From assembly GCA_013153555.1 (NCBI GenBank), contig JAADEF010000038.1:1-5211 (forward strand): a stretch of 5,211 nucleotides of DNA, read 5' to 3'. Shown here one piece after another: positions 1 through 5,137 of the stretch; positions within the stretch are counted from its first letter, which is position 1, and the number at the start of each line of letters is the position of its first letter. The stretch comes from Candidatus Nanohalarchaeota archaeon. GTDB taxonomy: Archaea > EX4484-52 > JAADEF01. The notes under the pieces are model-generated. The model saw nothing but the letters and a program-made list of their open reading frames with translations, was not told the DNA's origin and ran no database searches. The translations under genes and the position numbers were made by a program.

Positions 1-150
1 TTAATAAAATATAGTAACAATTACGAAGAATTTAAATTTAAAAAAGAGATATTGGATGAGCTTTTAAAAGCAGAAGGATATGAGTTAGTGGATGTATTTC
101 TTTCTCCCTACTCTTATAACAGCTATTTGCTATATGAGAGGAGAAAATAA
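1..150 (+). CDS. 3' end of a possible fibrillarin-like / class I methyltransferase gene (partial)
   Basis: Frame 1 is open from the first base to TAA at 148-150, giving the last 49 residues of a protein whose start lies outside the window. The tail runs: an IKYS segment, a charged helix (KKEILDELLKAEG), a beta strand (YELVDVFLSPY), a short loop, and a last strand (SYLLYERRK). This order matches the final helix and strand pair of Rossmann-fold methyltransferases. It is closest in my memory to archaeal fibrillarin FlpA, which methylates rRNA 2'-OH groups with box C/D guide RNPs and ends with an L-x-P-[YF]-x-x-D-H segment. Here L-S-P-Y is present, but the Asp-His that would follow is replaced by Asn-Ser. 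The coding status is well supported by a 1-nt stop/start overlap (TAATG) with the next gene. The methyltransferase identity is a tentative reading of a short fragment, and the fibrillarin label more so. Confidence 0.5.
   Translation, partial: LIKYSNNYEEFKFKKEILDELLKAEGYELVDVFLSPYSYNSYLLYERRK
138..144 (+). promoter_or_regulatory. Ribosome-binding site of the pilin-like gene
   Basis: GAGGAGA differs by one base from GAGGTGA, the complement of the usual archaeal 16S rRNA 3' end. It ends 5 nt before the ATG at 150 and lies inside the last codons of the upstream gene. This supports the start at 150 and translational coupling through the TAATG overlap. Confidence 0.6.
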
Positions 151-815
151 TGTTAAAAAAAGGAGAAGCTCCTATACTGTCAGGGGTATTATATACGGGC
201 ATAGTGATAGTGGGTATTACTATTGTACTTTTATCTTTGAAGCCTTATTTGGAAGTAAAGAAAGCAGAAATGGAAATTGATGCTTCTTTTTTATGTATTG
301 ATTCGTTAGTAAAATCTATTAAAGAAGTGATGTATGCTGTACCTGGTAGCTCTAAAGAAATTAGATGTAGTTTTAAAAGAGGAGTGTTGTCTGTGCTTGA
401 TAATGCTTTAATTTGGGATGTTGAAATACCTGTAAGTTATGATCTTTCTAAATTCAAAGGATGGGATGTTGTTCAATACATTAATGCAACAGAAGAAAAT
501 GGTTATTATGTGTTGTATAATAGAATAGTTGAGGTGAATATTAGTGCAGTAGGTAATGCGAAGGATATGGTGCTGTATAATCTTACAGAGGCTTTTAACT
601 ATTTAAAAAACAAAAAGCACAATCTTATTCTTTCTAAGAAGATACGATTTTTCTTAGATAATGAAAGTTGCGAGGTCGGATATGGATATACTTATTTGAA
701 AGATAAAAATGCAGTAGGTATGCACATAGAACCGGCAGAATGCATGCCTTATGATGTTATTTTTGTTTTGGATAGCGAGTTTCAAGATTTTGTAAGAATT
801 TTTGTAAGTTTTTAA
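150..815 (+). CDS. Pilin-like secreted or membrane-anchored protein with class III-type signal peptide
   Basis: This encodes 221 residues that I do not recognise as a named family. The N-terminus M-L-K-K-G-E-A-P-I-L followed by a hydrophobic helix to about residue 30 has the layout of archaeal class III signal peptides. In these, prepilin peptidase (PibD/FlaK type) cuts after the Gly of KKG and leaves the helix to pack in a filament core. The rest (31-221) has no further clear membrane segment and looks like a beta-rich domain expected outside the cell. Four Cys (49, 73, 174, 198) could form disulfides, and N-x-S/T sequons occur at Asn112, 130, 144 and 171. Together these features suit an exposed glycoprotein, but none proves it. 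The start is fixed by the ribosome-binding site and the 1-nt overlap with the preceding gene. An ordinary N-terminal anchor that is never cleaved is the main alternative. No archaellin or pilus assembly gene lies nearby in the window. Confidence 0.65.
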   Translation: MLKKGEAPILSGVLYTGIVIVGITIVLLSLKPYLEVKKAEMEIDASFLCIDSLVKSIKEVMYAVPGSSKEIRCSFKRGVLSVLDNALIWDVEIPVSYDLSKFKGWDVVQYINATEENGYYVLYNRIVEVNISAVGNAKDMVLYNLTEAFNYLKNKKHNLILSKKIRFFLDNESCEVGYGYTYLKDKNAVGMHIEPAECMPYDVIFVLDSEFQDFVRIFVSF

Positions 816-825
816 AGTTTTTAAG

Positions 826-831
826 CGTGAG
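826..831 (+). promoter_or_regulatory. Probable weak ribosome-binding site of gltX
   Basis: CGTGAG is a partial match to GGTGAG. It ends 2 nt before the ATG at 834 and 8 nt before the in-frame ATG at 840. Neither distance matches the 5-6 nt seen at the other genes, so it does not decide between the two starts, which differ by only two residues. Confidence 0.4.
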
Positions 832-833
832 TA

Positions 834-2549
834 ATGTGTATGAATGAAAAAGAGATTAGAATTGTTGCTGAAGAAGAAGCTATAAAAAATAAAGCAAAAT
901 ATGGAGAAGCTAGTTCTAAAGTTGTTTTTGGAATGGTGATGAAAAATTTAAAAGGAAAGATCTCTAAGCAAGACATTGTAAAAGTTAGAGAAATTGTAGA
1001 AAATATTGTTGAAGAAGTTAATAAAAGAAAAGATGTAGTGATGAAGGAGAAGGATAAAGAACAGAAAGCAAATAAAGAGAAACTTTACGATATTAATTAT
1101 TTAATAGAAAATCTTAAGCCTTTACCTAATGCTAAACATGGTGAGGTTGTTACTAGGATGGAACCCTCTCCTTCTGGACCACTGCATTTAGGGCATATAT
1201 TCACGCTTTTAATCAATTACTGGTATGCTAAAAAGTATAATGGAAAATTCATATTAAGAATAGCAGATACTAATGCCAAGAACATACTTCCTGAAAGTTA
1301 TAATATGATTGCAGAAGATGCGGAATGGTTGATTGGGGAGCTTCCTGAAATTGTTACACAATCAGAACGTATGGAGCTTTATTATGAAGTTGCTAAATAT
1401 TTGATAGAAGATGGAAGAGCATATGTTTGTACTTGTAAGCCTGAAAAGTTTAAAAAATATGTGGATGCTAAGAAGCCATGTCCACATAGAGACCAATCCA
1501 TCTCTAAGAATTTAGAAATGTGGGAAAGAATGCTGAAATGCAGATATGATGAAGGAGAAGCTGTGTTAAGGATTAAGACTAATTTAGAGCACGAGAATCC
1601 TGCTGTTAGAGATTGGCCTGCTTTTAGGATCATAAAAGAGAAACATCCTCTTACTCATCATAAATACTGTGTATGGCCCCTTATGAATTTTAGTGTGGCT
1701 GTTGATGATCATCACAACAACATTACTCATGTTATTAGGGGTAAGGATCATTTAGTCAATACTGAGAGACAAAAATACATTTACGAATATATGCAATGGG
1801 ACTTACCTGAGTTTTTGCATATGGGAAAAATTAATTTTACTGATTTGAAGTTAAGCACCACACAAATCAAAAAGGACATAAAAGAGCATAAGTATGAAGG
1901 ATGGGATGATGTTAGATTGCCTTTTGTGAGATCCTTTAAAAAAAGAGGATTTCATCCAAAAGCTTTTTCTATATGGGTGCTTCAAATTGGTTTTACCACA
2001 CGGGATAAGAAAACAAGTTATGAAGAATTTATGAAAAATCTCATTAAAATAAATAGGGTTTTAATAGATAAAGAATCTCGCCGTTTGTTTTTTGTAAAAG
2101 ATCCTGTAAAAATTAAAATTATTAATTTAAAGGAGGATGTGGAAATTAAACTTCCCTATCATCCTGATGTTTCTGAATATGGCGAAAGGATGTTGAATTT
2201 AAAGGCTTCGGATCCTTATGTTTTTTTAGAAAAAAACGATTGGGAAAGGTTAGATAAAGAAAAATCTATGAGGCTCAAAGGATTGGGTGTGTTGAGGAAG
2301 AAAAGCGATAATGAAGGAGAATTGGATCTTCACGATACTGCTTCTAAACTTCCTGTTGTTCATTATTTGCCATCTGGAAATGAGATTAAAGCAAAAGTAG
2401 TGATGCCTGATGCTTCTATTATTGATGGGTTGGCAGAATACAATCTTAAAGAATTTTTTAAAGAATCGAGGTTTCAATTTGAACGGTTTGGTTTTGTGAA
2501 ACTTGATAAAATATATATAGACCCCTTACTATATTATATTCATAAGTAG
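834..2549 (+). CDS. gltX: Glutamyl-tRNA synthetase, archaeal type
   Basis: This 571-residue protein, normal length for archaeal GluRS, attaches glutamate to tRNA(Glu) in the cytoplasm using ATP. Archaeal enzymes are usually non-discriminating and also charge tRNA(Gln) for later amidation; that is family knowledge, not visible here. Residues 1-105 form the helical, Lys-rich archaeal N-terminal extension. The class I Rossmann core carries the HIGH motif as PSGPLHLGH (113-121). Cys199-x-Cys201 with Cys216-x-His218 resembles the zinc site of other GluRS. HVIRGKDHLVNTERQ (299-313) is a conserved family block, and GWDDVRLP (356-363) follows the signature loop. That loop is LSTTQI (340-345) where archaeal relatives usually read LSTSK or LSTSR. 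From about 420 (RRLFFVKDP) to the end is the beta-barrel anticodon-binding domain. The start may instead be the ATG at 840. The gene lies 18 nt after the pilin-like gene and 11 nt before the next start, so cotranscription is likely. Confidence 0.96.
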   Translation: MCMNEKEIRIVAEEEAIKNKAKYGEASSKVVFGMVMKNLKGKISKQDIVKVREIVENIVEEVNKRKDVVMKEKDKEQKANKEKLYDINYLIENLKPLPNAKHGEVVTRMEPSPSGPLHLGHIFTLLINYWYAKKYNGKFILRIADTNAKNILPESYNMIAEDAEWLIGELPEIVTQSERMELYYEVAKYLIEDGRAYVCTCKPEKFKKYVDAKKPCPHRDQSISKNLEMWERMLKCRYDEGEAVLRIKTNLEHENPAVRDWPAFRIIKEKHPLTHHKYCVWPLMNFSVAVDDHHNNITHVIRGKDHLVNTERQKYIYEYMQWDLPEFLHMGKINFTDLKLSTTQIKKDIKEHKYEGWDDVRLPFVRSFKKRGFHPKAFSIWVLQIGFTTRDKKTSYEEFMKNLIKINRVLIDKESRRLFFVKDPVKIKIINLKEDVEIKLPYHPDVSEYGERMLNLKASDPYVFLEKNDWERLDKEKSMRLKGLGVLRKKSDNEGELDLHDTASKLPVVHYLPSGNEIKAKVVMPDASIIDGLAEYNLKEFFKESRFQFERFGFVKLDKIYIDPLLYYIHK

Positions 2550-2555
2550 AGGTGA
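2549..2555 (+). promoter_or_regulatory. Ribosome-binding site GAGGTGA deciding the ATG start at 2561
   Basis: GAGGTGA is a seven-base match to the expected complement of the archaeal 16S rRNA 3' end. It overlaps the last base of the gltX stop codon and ends 5 nt before ATG 2561. The in-frame GTG at 2552 lies inside this site and is therefore unlikely to be the start. Confidence 0.75.
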
Positions 2556-2560
2556 GAAGG

Positions 2561-3289
2561 ATGCTCGGTTTTCTTAAAAAGCATGATAAAAATAAAAAAG
2601 ATGAAGAACTTGAGCAAATAAAGGAAAGTATAGATAAAGAAAGCGTACAGCCTCAGCAAACAGCTCAACCATCACAATTATCTAATTTACAAGCAGGAGA
2701 AGTTCCACCTCTTGAGCAAGCATTGTCTTCTTCACCATCTGATAATGTTTCTTCTTTACCTTCGTCAAATGTTGATACTTCTTCTGCTAAGGTGGGGGAA
2801 CCTCCGGTGAAAGCACAACCTTCTGCTGATGCTGTTGAAACATTACAGAGCAGTCAGCAGCCTGTTGAGAGTTCTGACCCATCACAATCAGAAAAATCTG
2901 CATCTCAAGATGATTTAGAAAAGCTTTTTAGCTCTAATTCTGAAAATAATGTAGAAAAAGGAGAAAACCAACCTTCTCCTACAACAGATATTTTACCTTC
3001 TCAACCTACCTCCTCTTCTTTAATGGCTGTTAATGAGGATGTAATAAAGGAAGCAGAAGCAACTGTTAAAATATCTCCTCCTTTGTTTATTAGTGTGCAA
3101 AAATATAAAGAAATAATTAATGAGCTGTTAAACCTAAAAGCATCTTTGGTTAGCATGGAGAGTGTGGTAAAAGAGCTTAACCGCGCAAGAGATGAAGAGG
3201 TAAATGTTTTAAAAACCAGCATAGATGAGCTGGACAACATTAACAAAAAAATAAAGTATTTTGTTGAAGCATTTAAGATAAATGGGTGA
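2561..3289 (+). CDS. Uncharacterised Ser/Pro/Gln-rich disordered protein with C-terminal coiled coil
   Basis: This encodes 242 residues with no Cys or Trp. Three regions are visible. Residues 1-27 are short, basic and acidic (LGFLKKHDKNKK, then an acidic helix). Residues 28 to about 160 are low complexity, rich in Ser, Pro, Gln, Asn and Asp, and almost certainly disordered. Residues 173-242 begin with PPLFISVQKYKEI and continue as an alternating charged and hydrophobic helix or pair of helices, probably a coiled coil. From memory, small-genome archaea often encode proteins with a Pro-rich linker and a C-terminal P-[LV]-F-[IV]-x-[IV]-x-x-Y helical domain; their function is unknown and I assign none. 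There is no signal peptide or membrane segment, so it is likely cytoplasmic and may be an adaptor or scaffold (inference). The gene sits between gltX and the ferredoxin gene, and its stop codon lies within the ferredoxin ribosome-binding site. A longer reading from GTG 2552 would add only M-R-R. Confidence 0.8.
   Translation: MLGFLKKHDKNKKDEELEQIKESIDKESVQPQQTAQPSQLSNLQAGEVPPLEQALSSSPSDNVSSLPSSNVDTSSAKVGEPPVKAQPSADAVETLQSSQQPVESSDPSQSEKSASQDDLEKLFSSNSENNVEKGENQPSPTTDILPSQPTSSSLMAVNEDVIKEAEATVKISPPLFISVQKYKEIINELLNLKASLVSMESVVKELNRARDEEVNVLKTSIDELDNINKKIKYFVEAFKING
3284..3289 (+). promoter_or_regulatory. Ribosome-binding site GGGTGA deciding the ATG start at 3295
   Basis: GGGTGA ends 5 nt before ATG 3295, and its last three bases are the stop codon of the preceding gene. 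The GTG at 3286 is in frame with the ferredoxin but falls inside this site, so it is most likely not an initiation codon. The arrangement suggests translational coupling of the two genes. Confidence 0.75.
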
Positions 3290-3294
3290 AGGTA

Positions 3295-3522
3295 ATGGGT
3301 TTTAAAGTTATACTGGATAAGGATACTTGCATAGGATGTGGTGTGTGCGCTTCCATTGCACCTGAAATATTTGAAATTAAAAATATGAAATCTAATTTAG
3401 TAGGTATGGAGCCTGTAACTTCTGGAAAGCAAGAAAGAGCTTTGAAAGATGATGAAGTTGAAAAAGCAAAAGAAGCGTCAAATTCGTGCCCTACTAAATC
3501 TATAAGCGTGGTGGAGGTTTAG
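3295..3522 (+). CDS. Single-cluster [4Fe-4S] ferredoxin
   Basis: This is a 75-residue low-potential electron carrier of the cytoplasm, the usual size for monocluster ferredoxins of archaea and Thermotoga. Cluster ligands are Cys12, Cys15 and Cys18 (C-I-G-C-G-V-C) and Cys65 followed by Pro66 near the C-terminus. The middle of the protein, where a second cluster would sit in the two-cluster type, holds a charged helix (about 45-62) and no Cys. All four ligands are Cys, unlike the Pyrococcus protein with Asp in the second position. Residue 22 is Ala; related monocluster ferredoxins often have a Cys there that forms a disulfide with a mid-chain Cys, and both are absent here. The redox partner is unknown. 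Candidates are oxidoreductases elsewhere in the genome or the membrane protein encoded next. The start at 3295 gives MGFKVILDKDTC, the expected short first strand; starting at GTG 3286 would add three residues. Confidence 0.92.
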   Translation: MGFKVILDKDTCIGCGVCASIAPEIFEIKNMKSNLVGMEPVTSGKQERALKDDEVEKAKEASNSCPTKSISVVEV

Positions 3523-3529
3523 TTTAGAG

Positions 3530-3536
3530 GGGGTGA
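3530..3536 (+). promoter_or_regulatory. Ribosome-binding site GGGGTGA pointing to a TTG start at 3542
   Basis: GGGGTGA lies within a longer purine-rich run from 3526 and ends 5 nt before TTG 3542. This is the same spacing as at the two preceding genes. GTG 3533 is in frame but lies inside the site. Confidence 0.65.
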
Positions 3537-3541
3537 AACTT

Positions 3542-3784
3542 TTGCACGAAGATGTAGAAATAAGACAAATAGAAGAATTTAACGAATTCAAGGCATTTAT
3601 TTTATGGTTTTTAGGATCTGTATTTGTTTTCATAGCTTCGTGGATAGCAGGACATTTGGAATGGGTGTATGGCACAACCCCTCTTAGTTTCTGGTTTTCT
3701 GCTATTTTGGCTTTTGTGCTTTTTATGGTTGGTAGCTTTTTATGGATAGTTGTTGCAGTTCAAGTAGTTCAAAGCAGAGTATGA
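3542..3784 (+). CDS. Small two-helix membrane protein of unknown function
   Basis: This encodes 80 residues from the TTG chosen by ribosome-binding site spacing, or 83 from GTG 3533. The first 17 residues are acidic and polar (HEDVEIRQIEEFNEF). Two hydrophobic segments follow, about 18-38 and 51-75, rich in Trp and Phe, joined by a short turn containing G-H-L-E-W. The N-terminal acidic tail and the short C-terminal Q-S-R-V probably lie on the same side of the membrane. I do not recognise the family and see no cofactor ligand pattern beyond a single His at the end of the first helix (His38). It lies 19 nt after the ferredoxin gene and 12 nt before adkA, so it is probably cotranscribed. A role as membrane partner of the ferredoxin would rest on adjacency only. 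Coding is supported by the clean amphipathic and hydrophobic pattern and the strong ribosome-binding site. Confidence 0.75.
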   Translation: MHEDVEIRQIEEFNEFKAFILWFLGSVFVFIASWIAGHLEWVYGTTPLSFWFSAILAFVLFMVGSFLWIVVAVQVVQSRV

Positions 3785-3785
3785 T

Positions 3786-3790
3786 GGTGT
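3786..3790 (+). promoter_or_regulatory. Ribosome-binding site of adkA
   Basis: GGTGT is a four-of-five match to GGTGA. It begins two bases after the stop of the preceding gene and ends 6 nt before ATG 3797. An ATG at 3793 is closer but in another frame. Confidence 0.55.
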
Positions 3791-3796
3791 GTATGT

Positions 3797-4375
3797 ATGC
3801 AAGAATATAGAGATATAGTTGTGATTGCAGGTATTCCGGGTGTAGGTAAAACTACTGTGGTTGAGGAAGCAGTAAAAAAATTAAAAACTTATAAAATTGT
3901 GAATTTCGGAGATGTGATGTTTGAAATAGCTAAAAGTGAAGGTTTAGTTAAACATAGAGATGATATGCGCAAGTTAAGCCCTGAAACTCAAAAGAAGATT
4001 CAAAGACATGCAGCCAAAAAAATCGCAGGCATGGCAGCTGACAGCAACATTATTGTTGATACGCATATCAGCATTAAAACACCAAAAGGCTACTTACCTG
4101 GACTGCCTTTGTGGGTGTTAGAGGAGTTAGAGCCTACAAAGATAGTTATTATTGATGCTACTGCTGAAGAAATCTTTTTAAGGCGTAAAAGAGACAATAC
4201 TCGTAGAAGAGATGATGAAAGTTTGGAAAGCATAAAGTTTCATCAACGCTACAACATTTATTTAGCTGCTTCTTATAGCATGGTTAGCGGTGCTACTGTC
4301 AGCATAGTATATAATAAAGAAGGAAAAATACTGGAAGCTGTGAAGGAGCTGACGTCTATTTTGGAGCAGGATTAA
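3797..4375 (+). CDS. adkA: Adenylate kinase, archaeal AdkA type
   Basis: This 192-residue cytoplasmic enzyme interconverts ATP + AMP and 2 ADP. Its length matches the archaeal AdkA family (about 190 residues, typically trimeric) rather than the longer bacterial Adk. The Walker A loop is GIPGVGKTT (12-20), preceded by strand IVVIA. N-F-G-D (36-39) and the Arg-rich helix after it lie where AMP is bound. I-V-D-T-H (86-90) is the second strand and Walker B-like region, and TPKGYLPGLP (95-104) is a family hallmark. A short basic lid RRKRDNTRRRDDES (129-142) supplies arginines for phosphate binding. In many archaea adkA lies beside secY and ribosomal protein genes; here it closes a run containing gltX and a ferredoxin, so that arrangement is not present. 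Its stop codon TAA overlaps the stop of the convergent minus-strand gene. All expected motifs are intact. Confidence 0.95.
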   Translation: MQEYRDIVVIAGIPGVGKTTVVEEAVKKLKTYKIVNFGDVMFEIAKSEGLVKHRDDMRKLSPETQKKIQRHAAKKIAGMAADSNIIVDTHISIKTPKGYLPGLPLWVLEELEPTKIVIIDATAEEIFLRRKRDNTRRRDDESLESIKFHQRYNIYLAASYSMVSGATVSIVYNKEGKILEAVKELTSILEQD

Positions 4376-5118
4376 TTTTTGCGATTTTTTATCCATTGTT
4401 TTCCGTACTGCCAAACCGTGGAAGGCTTAAGCTGCTTTATCTCTTCCTGTGTATATCCTTCATTTAATAAAACATCTATTACTTCTTCCCATTCTTCTTT
4501 TGGTATTTTTAAATAGCCTATGATGGCTGAATATGCTTTTTTTAATTTTTCTTCTGTATTATCGCTATTTCTAAATTCTTTTTCATAAAGTTGGATAAGA
4601 GGGCATTGATAAATTCCTTTTAAATATTTACCTGTTTCATTCATTTTTTCTAAATCATCTGGATTTTTTATTTTCCCCATGATAATTTCTTTGAATAGAT
4701 TGTAATCTCCAATAGGGTAGTCGCCTTGAACTATTTGTGAATAGATCCTTTGAATTTGTGAAAGATCATAAAGTTCTTTTTCTTCTAATGTAGGTTCTCT
4801 TCGAGGAAGGGATGAAAGCAAATTTATTTGTTGTGCAAGTTTTTCATATTTAGGTTTATATTTTTTAGGAATTATATATGCAAGATCTTCAAATTGTTCT
4901 TTTATTTCTTTGATTGTTTGAGTTGGATTGTTTTTACTTCTTACACCATCAATTGCTTCCAATTGTCGATATATTTCGGTCTTTACGTCCTCAGGTAAAT
5001 ATGGATCTTCTGTTAATTTGCGATATAATTCACCAATTTCTTTTATTGATGGAGGCACATTACCTTTGGTCATAAAATTCAATGCTTTTTCTCTAGGACT
5101 TTTTTGACTTTCATACAT
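4372..5118 (-). CDS. Uncharacterised charged helical protein with C-terminal helix-turn-helix-like segment
   Basis: This encodes 248 residues of no family I can name. The protein is predicted to be almost all helical, highly charged (rich in Lys and Glu), with no signal peptide or membrane segment and a single Cys (172). Short Pro-containing turns separate helices near residues 22, 41, 84, 110, 135 and 206. Residues about 212-245 read as two helices with the pattern L-L-N-E-G-Y-T-x-E-E-I-x-x-L-x-P-S-T-V-W-x-Y, which resembles the helix-turn-helix of transcription factors and recombinases (G-Y-T-x-x-E-I then S-T-V in the recognition helix), followed by a basic end (KNRKN). DNA binding is therefore plausible but unproven. 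The start ATG at 5118 has AGGTGA ending 6 nt upstream, and an A/T-only promoter-like stretch lies before that. It is transcribed towards adkA and the two genes overlap by 4 bp. An orphan or lineage-specific gene, possibly mobile-element derived, is an alternative. Confidence 0.75.
   Translation of the reverse strand: MYESQKSPREKALNFMTKGNVPPSIKEIGELYRKLTEDPYLPEDVKTEIYRQLEAIDGVRSKNNPTQTIKEIKEQFEDLAYIIPKKYKPKYEKLAQQINLLSSLPRREPTLEEKELYDLSQIQRIYSQIVQGDYPIGDYNLFKEIIMGKIKNPDDLEKMNETGKYLKGIYQCPLIQLYEKEFRNSDNTEEKLKKAYSAIIGYLKIPKEEWEEVIDVLLNEGYTQEEIKQLKPSTVWQYGKQWIKNRKN
4376..4390 (+). terminator. Possible T-run terminator of the plus-strand operon
   Basis: Immediately after the adkA stop come T5 (4376-4380) and T6 (4385-4390), separated by GCGA. 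Archaeal RNA polymerase commonly stops at such T-runs without a hairpin. The site lies inside the 3' end of the convergent gene, so the plus-strand transcript would end slightly antisense to it. T-runs are common by chance in sequence this AT-rich. Confidence 0.35.
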
Positions 5119-5124
5119 ATTTTA

Positions 5125-5130
5125 TCACCT
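5125..5130 (-). promoter_or_regulatory. Ribosome-binding site AGGTGA of the minus-strand gene
   Basis: On the minus strand AGGTGA ends 6 nt before the ATG at 5118. This fixes the start and shows that this gene uses the same initiation signal as the plus-strand genes. Confidence 0.7.
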
Positions 5131-5137
5131 TATAGTT

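Noticed and set aside
92..280. Plus-strand 62-residue open frame starting ATG-TAT
   Set aside because: It overlaps the end of the first gene and the start of the pilin-like gene in another frame, lacks a ribosome-binding site, and its protein is low quality. It is a shadow.
1382..1633. Minus-strand 83-residue open frame inside gltX
   Set aside because: It lies wholly antisense to a conserved part of GluRS containing the zinc-site residues, with no independent signals.
2250..2477. Minus-strand 75-residue open frame inside gltX
   Set aside because: It is antisense to the anticodon-binding domain; its Phe-rich composition is what reverse-reading Lys/Glu-rich sequence gives.
2552..2554. GTG as start of the disordered protein gene
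   Set aside because: It is part of the GAGGTGA ribosome-binding site, with an ATG 5 nt after it.
3001..3246. Minus-strand 81-residue open frame opposite the coiled-coil protein
   Set aside because: Its Ser/Leu-rich content mirrors the Glu/Lys/Leu codons of the plus-strand coiled coil. No start signal was seen.
3293..3522. Ferredoxin as a two-cluster (2x[4Fe-4S]) or zinc ferredoxin
   Set aside because: Only four Cys are present, in the C-x2-C-x2-C...C-P pattern of a single cluster. There is no N-terminal His-rich extension.
3478..3675. Minus-strand 65-residue open frame across the ferredoxin and membrane protein junction
   Set aside because: It covers a strong plus-strand ribosome-binding site and two better-supported genes.
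4372..5118. Toxin-antitoxin or defence role for the minus-strand gene
   Set aside because: No nuclease or other effector motif is visible and there is no small partner gene. The helix-turn-helix resemblance alone does not support it.
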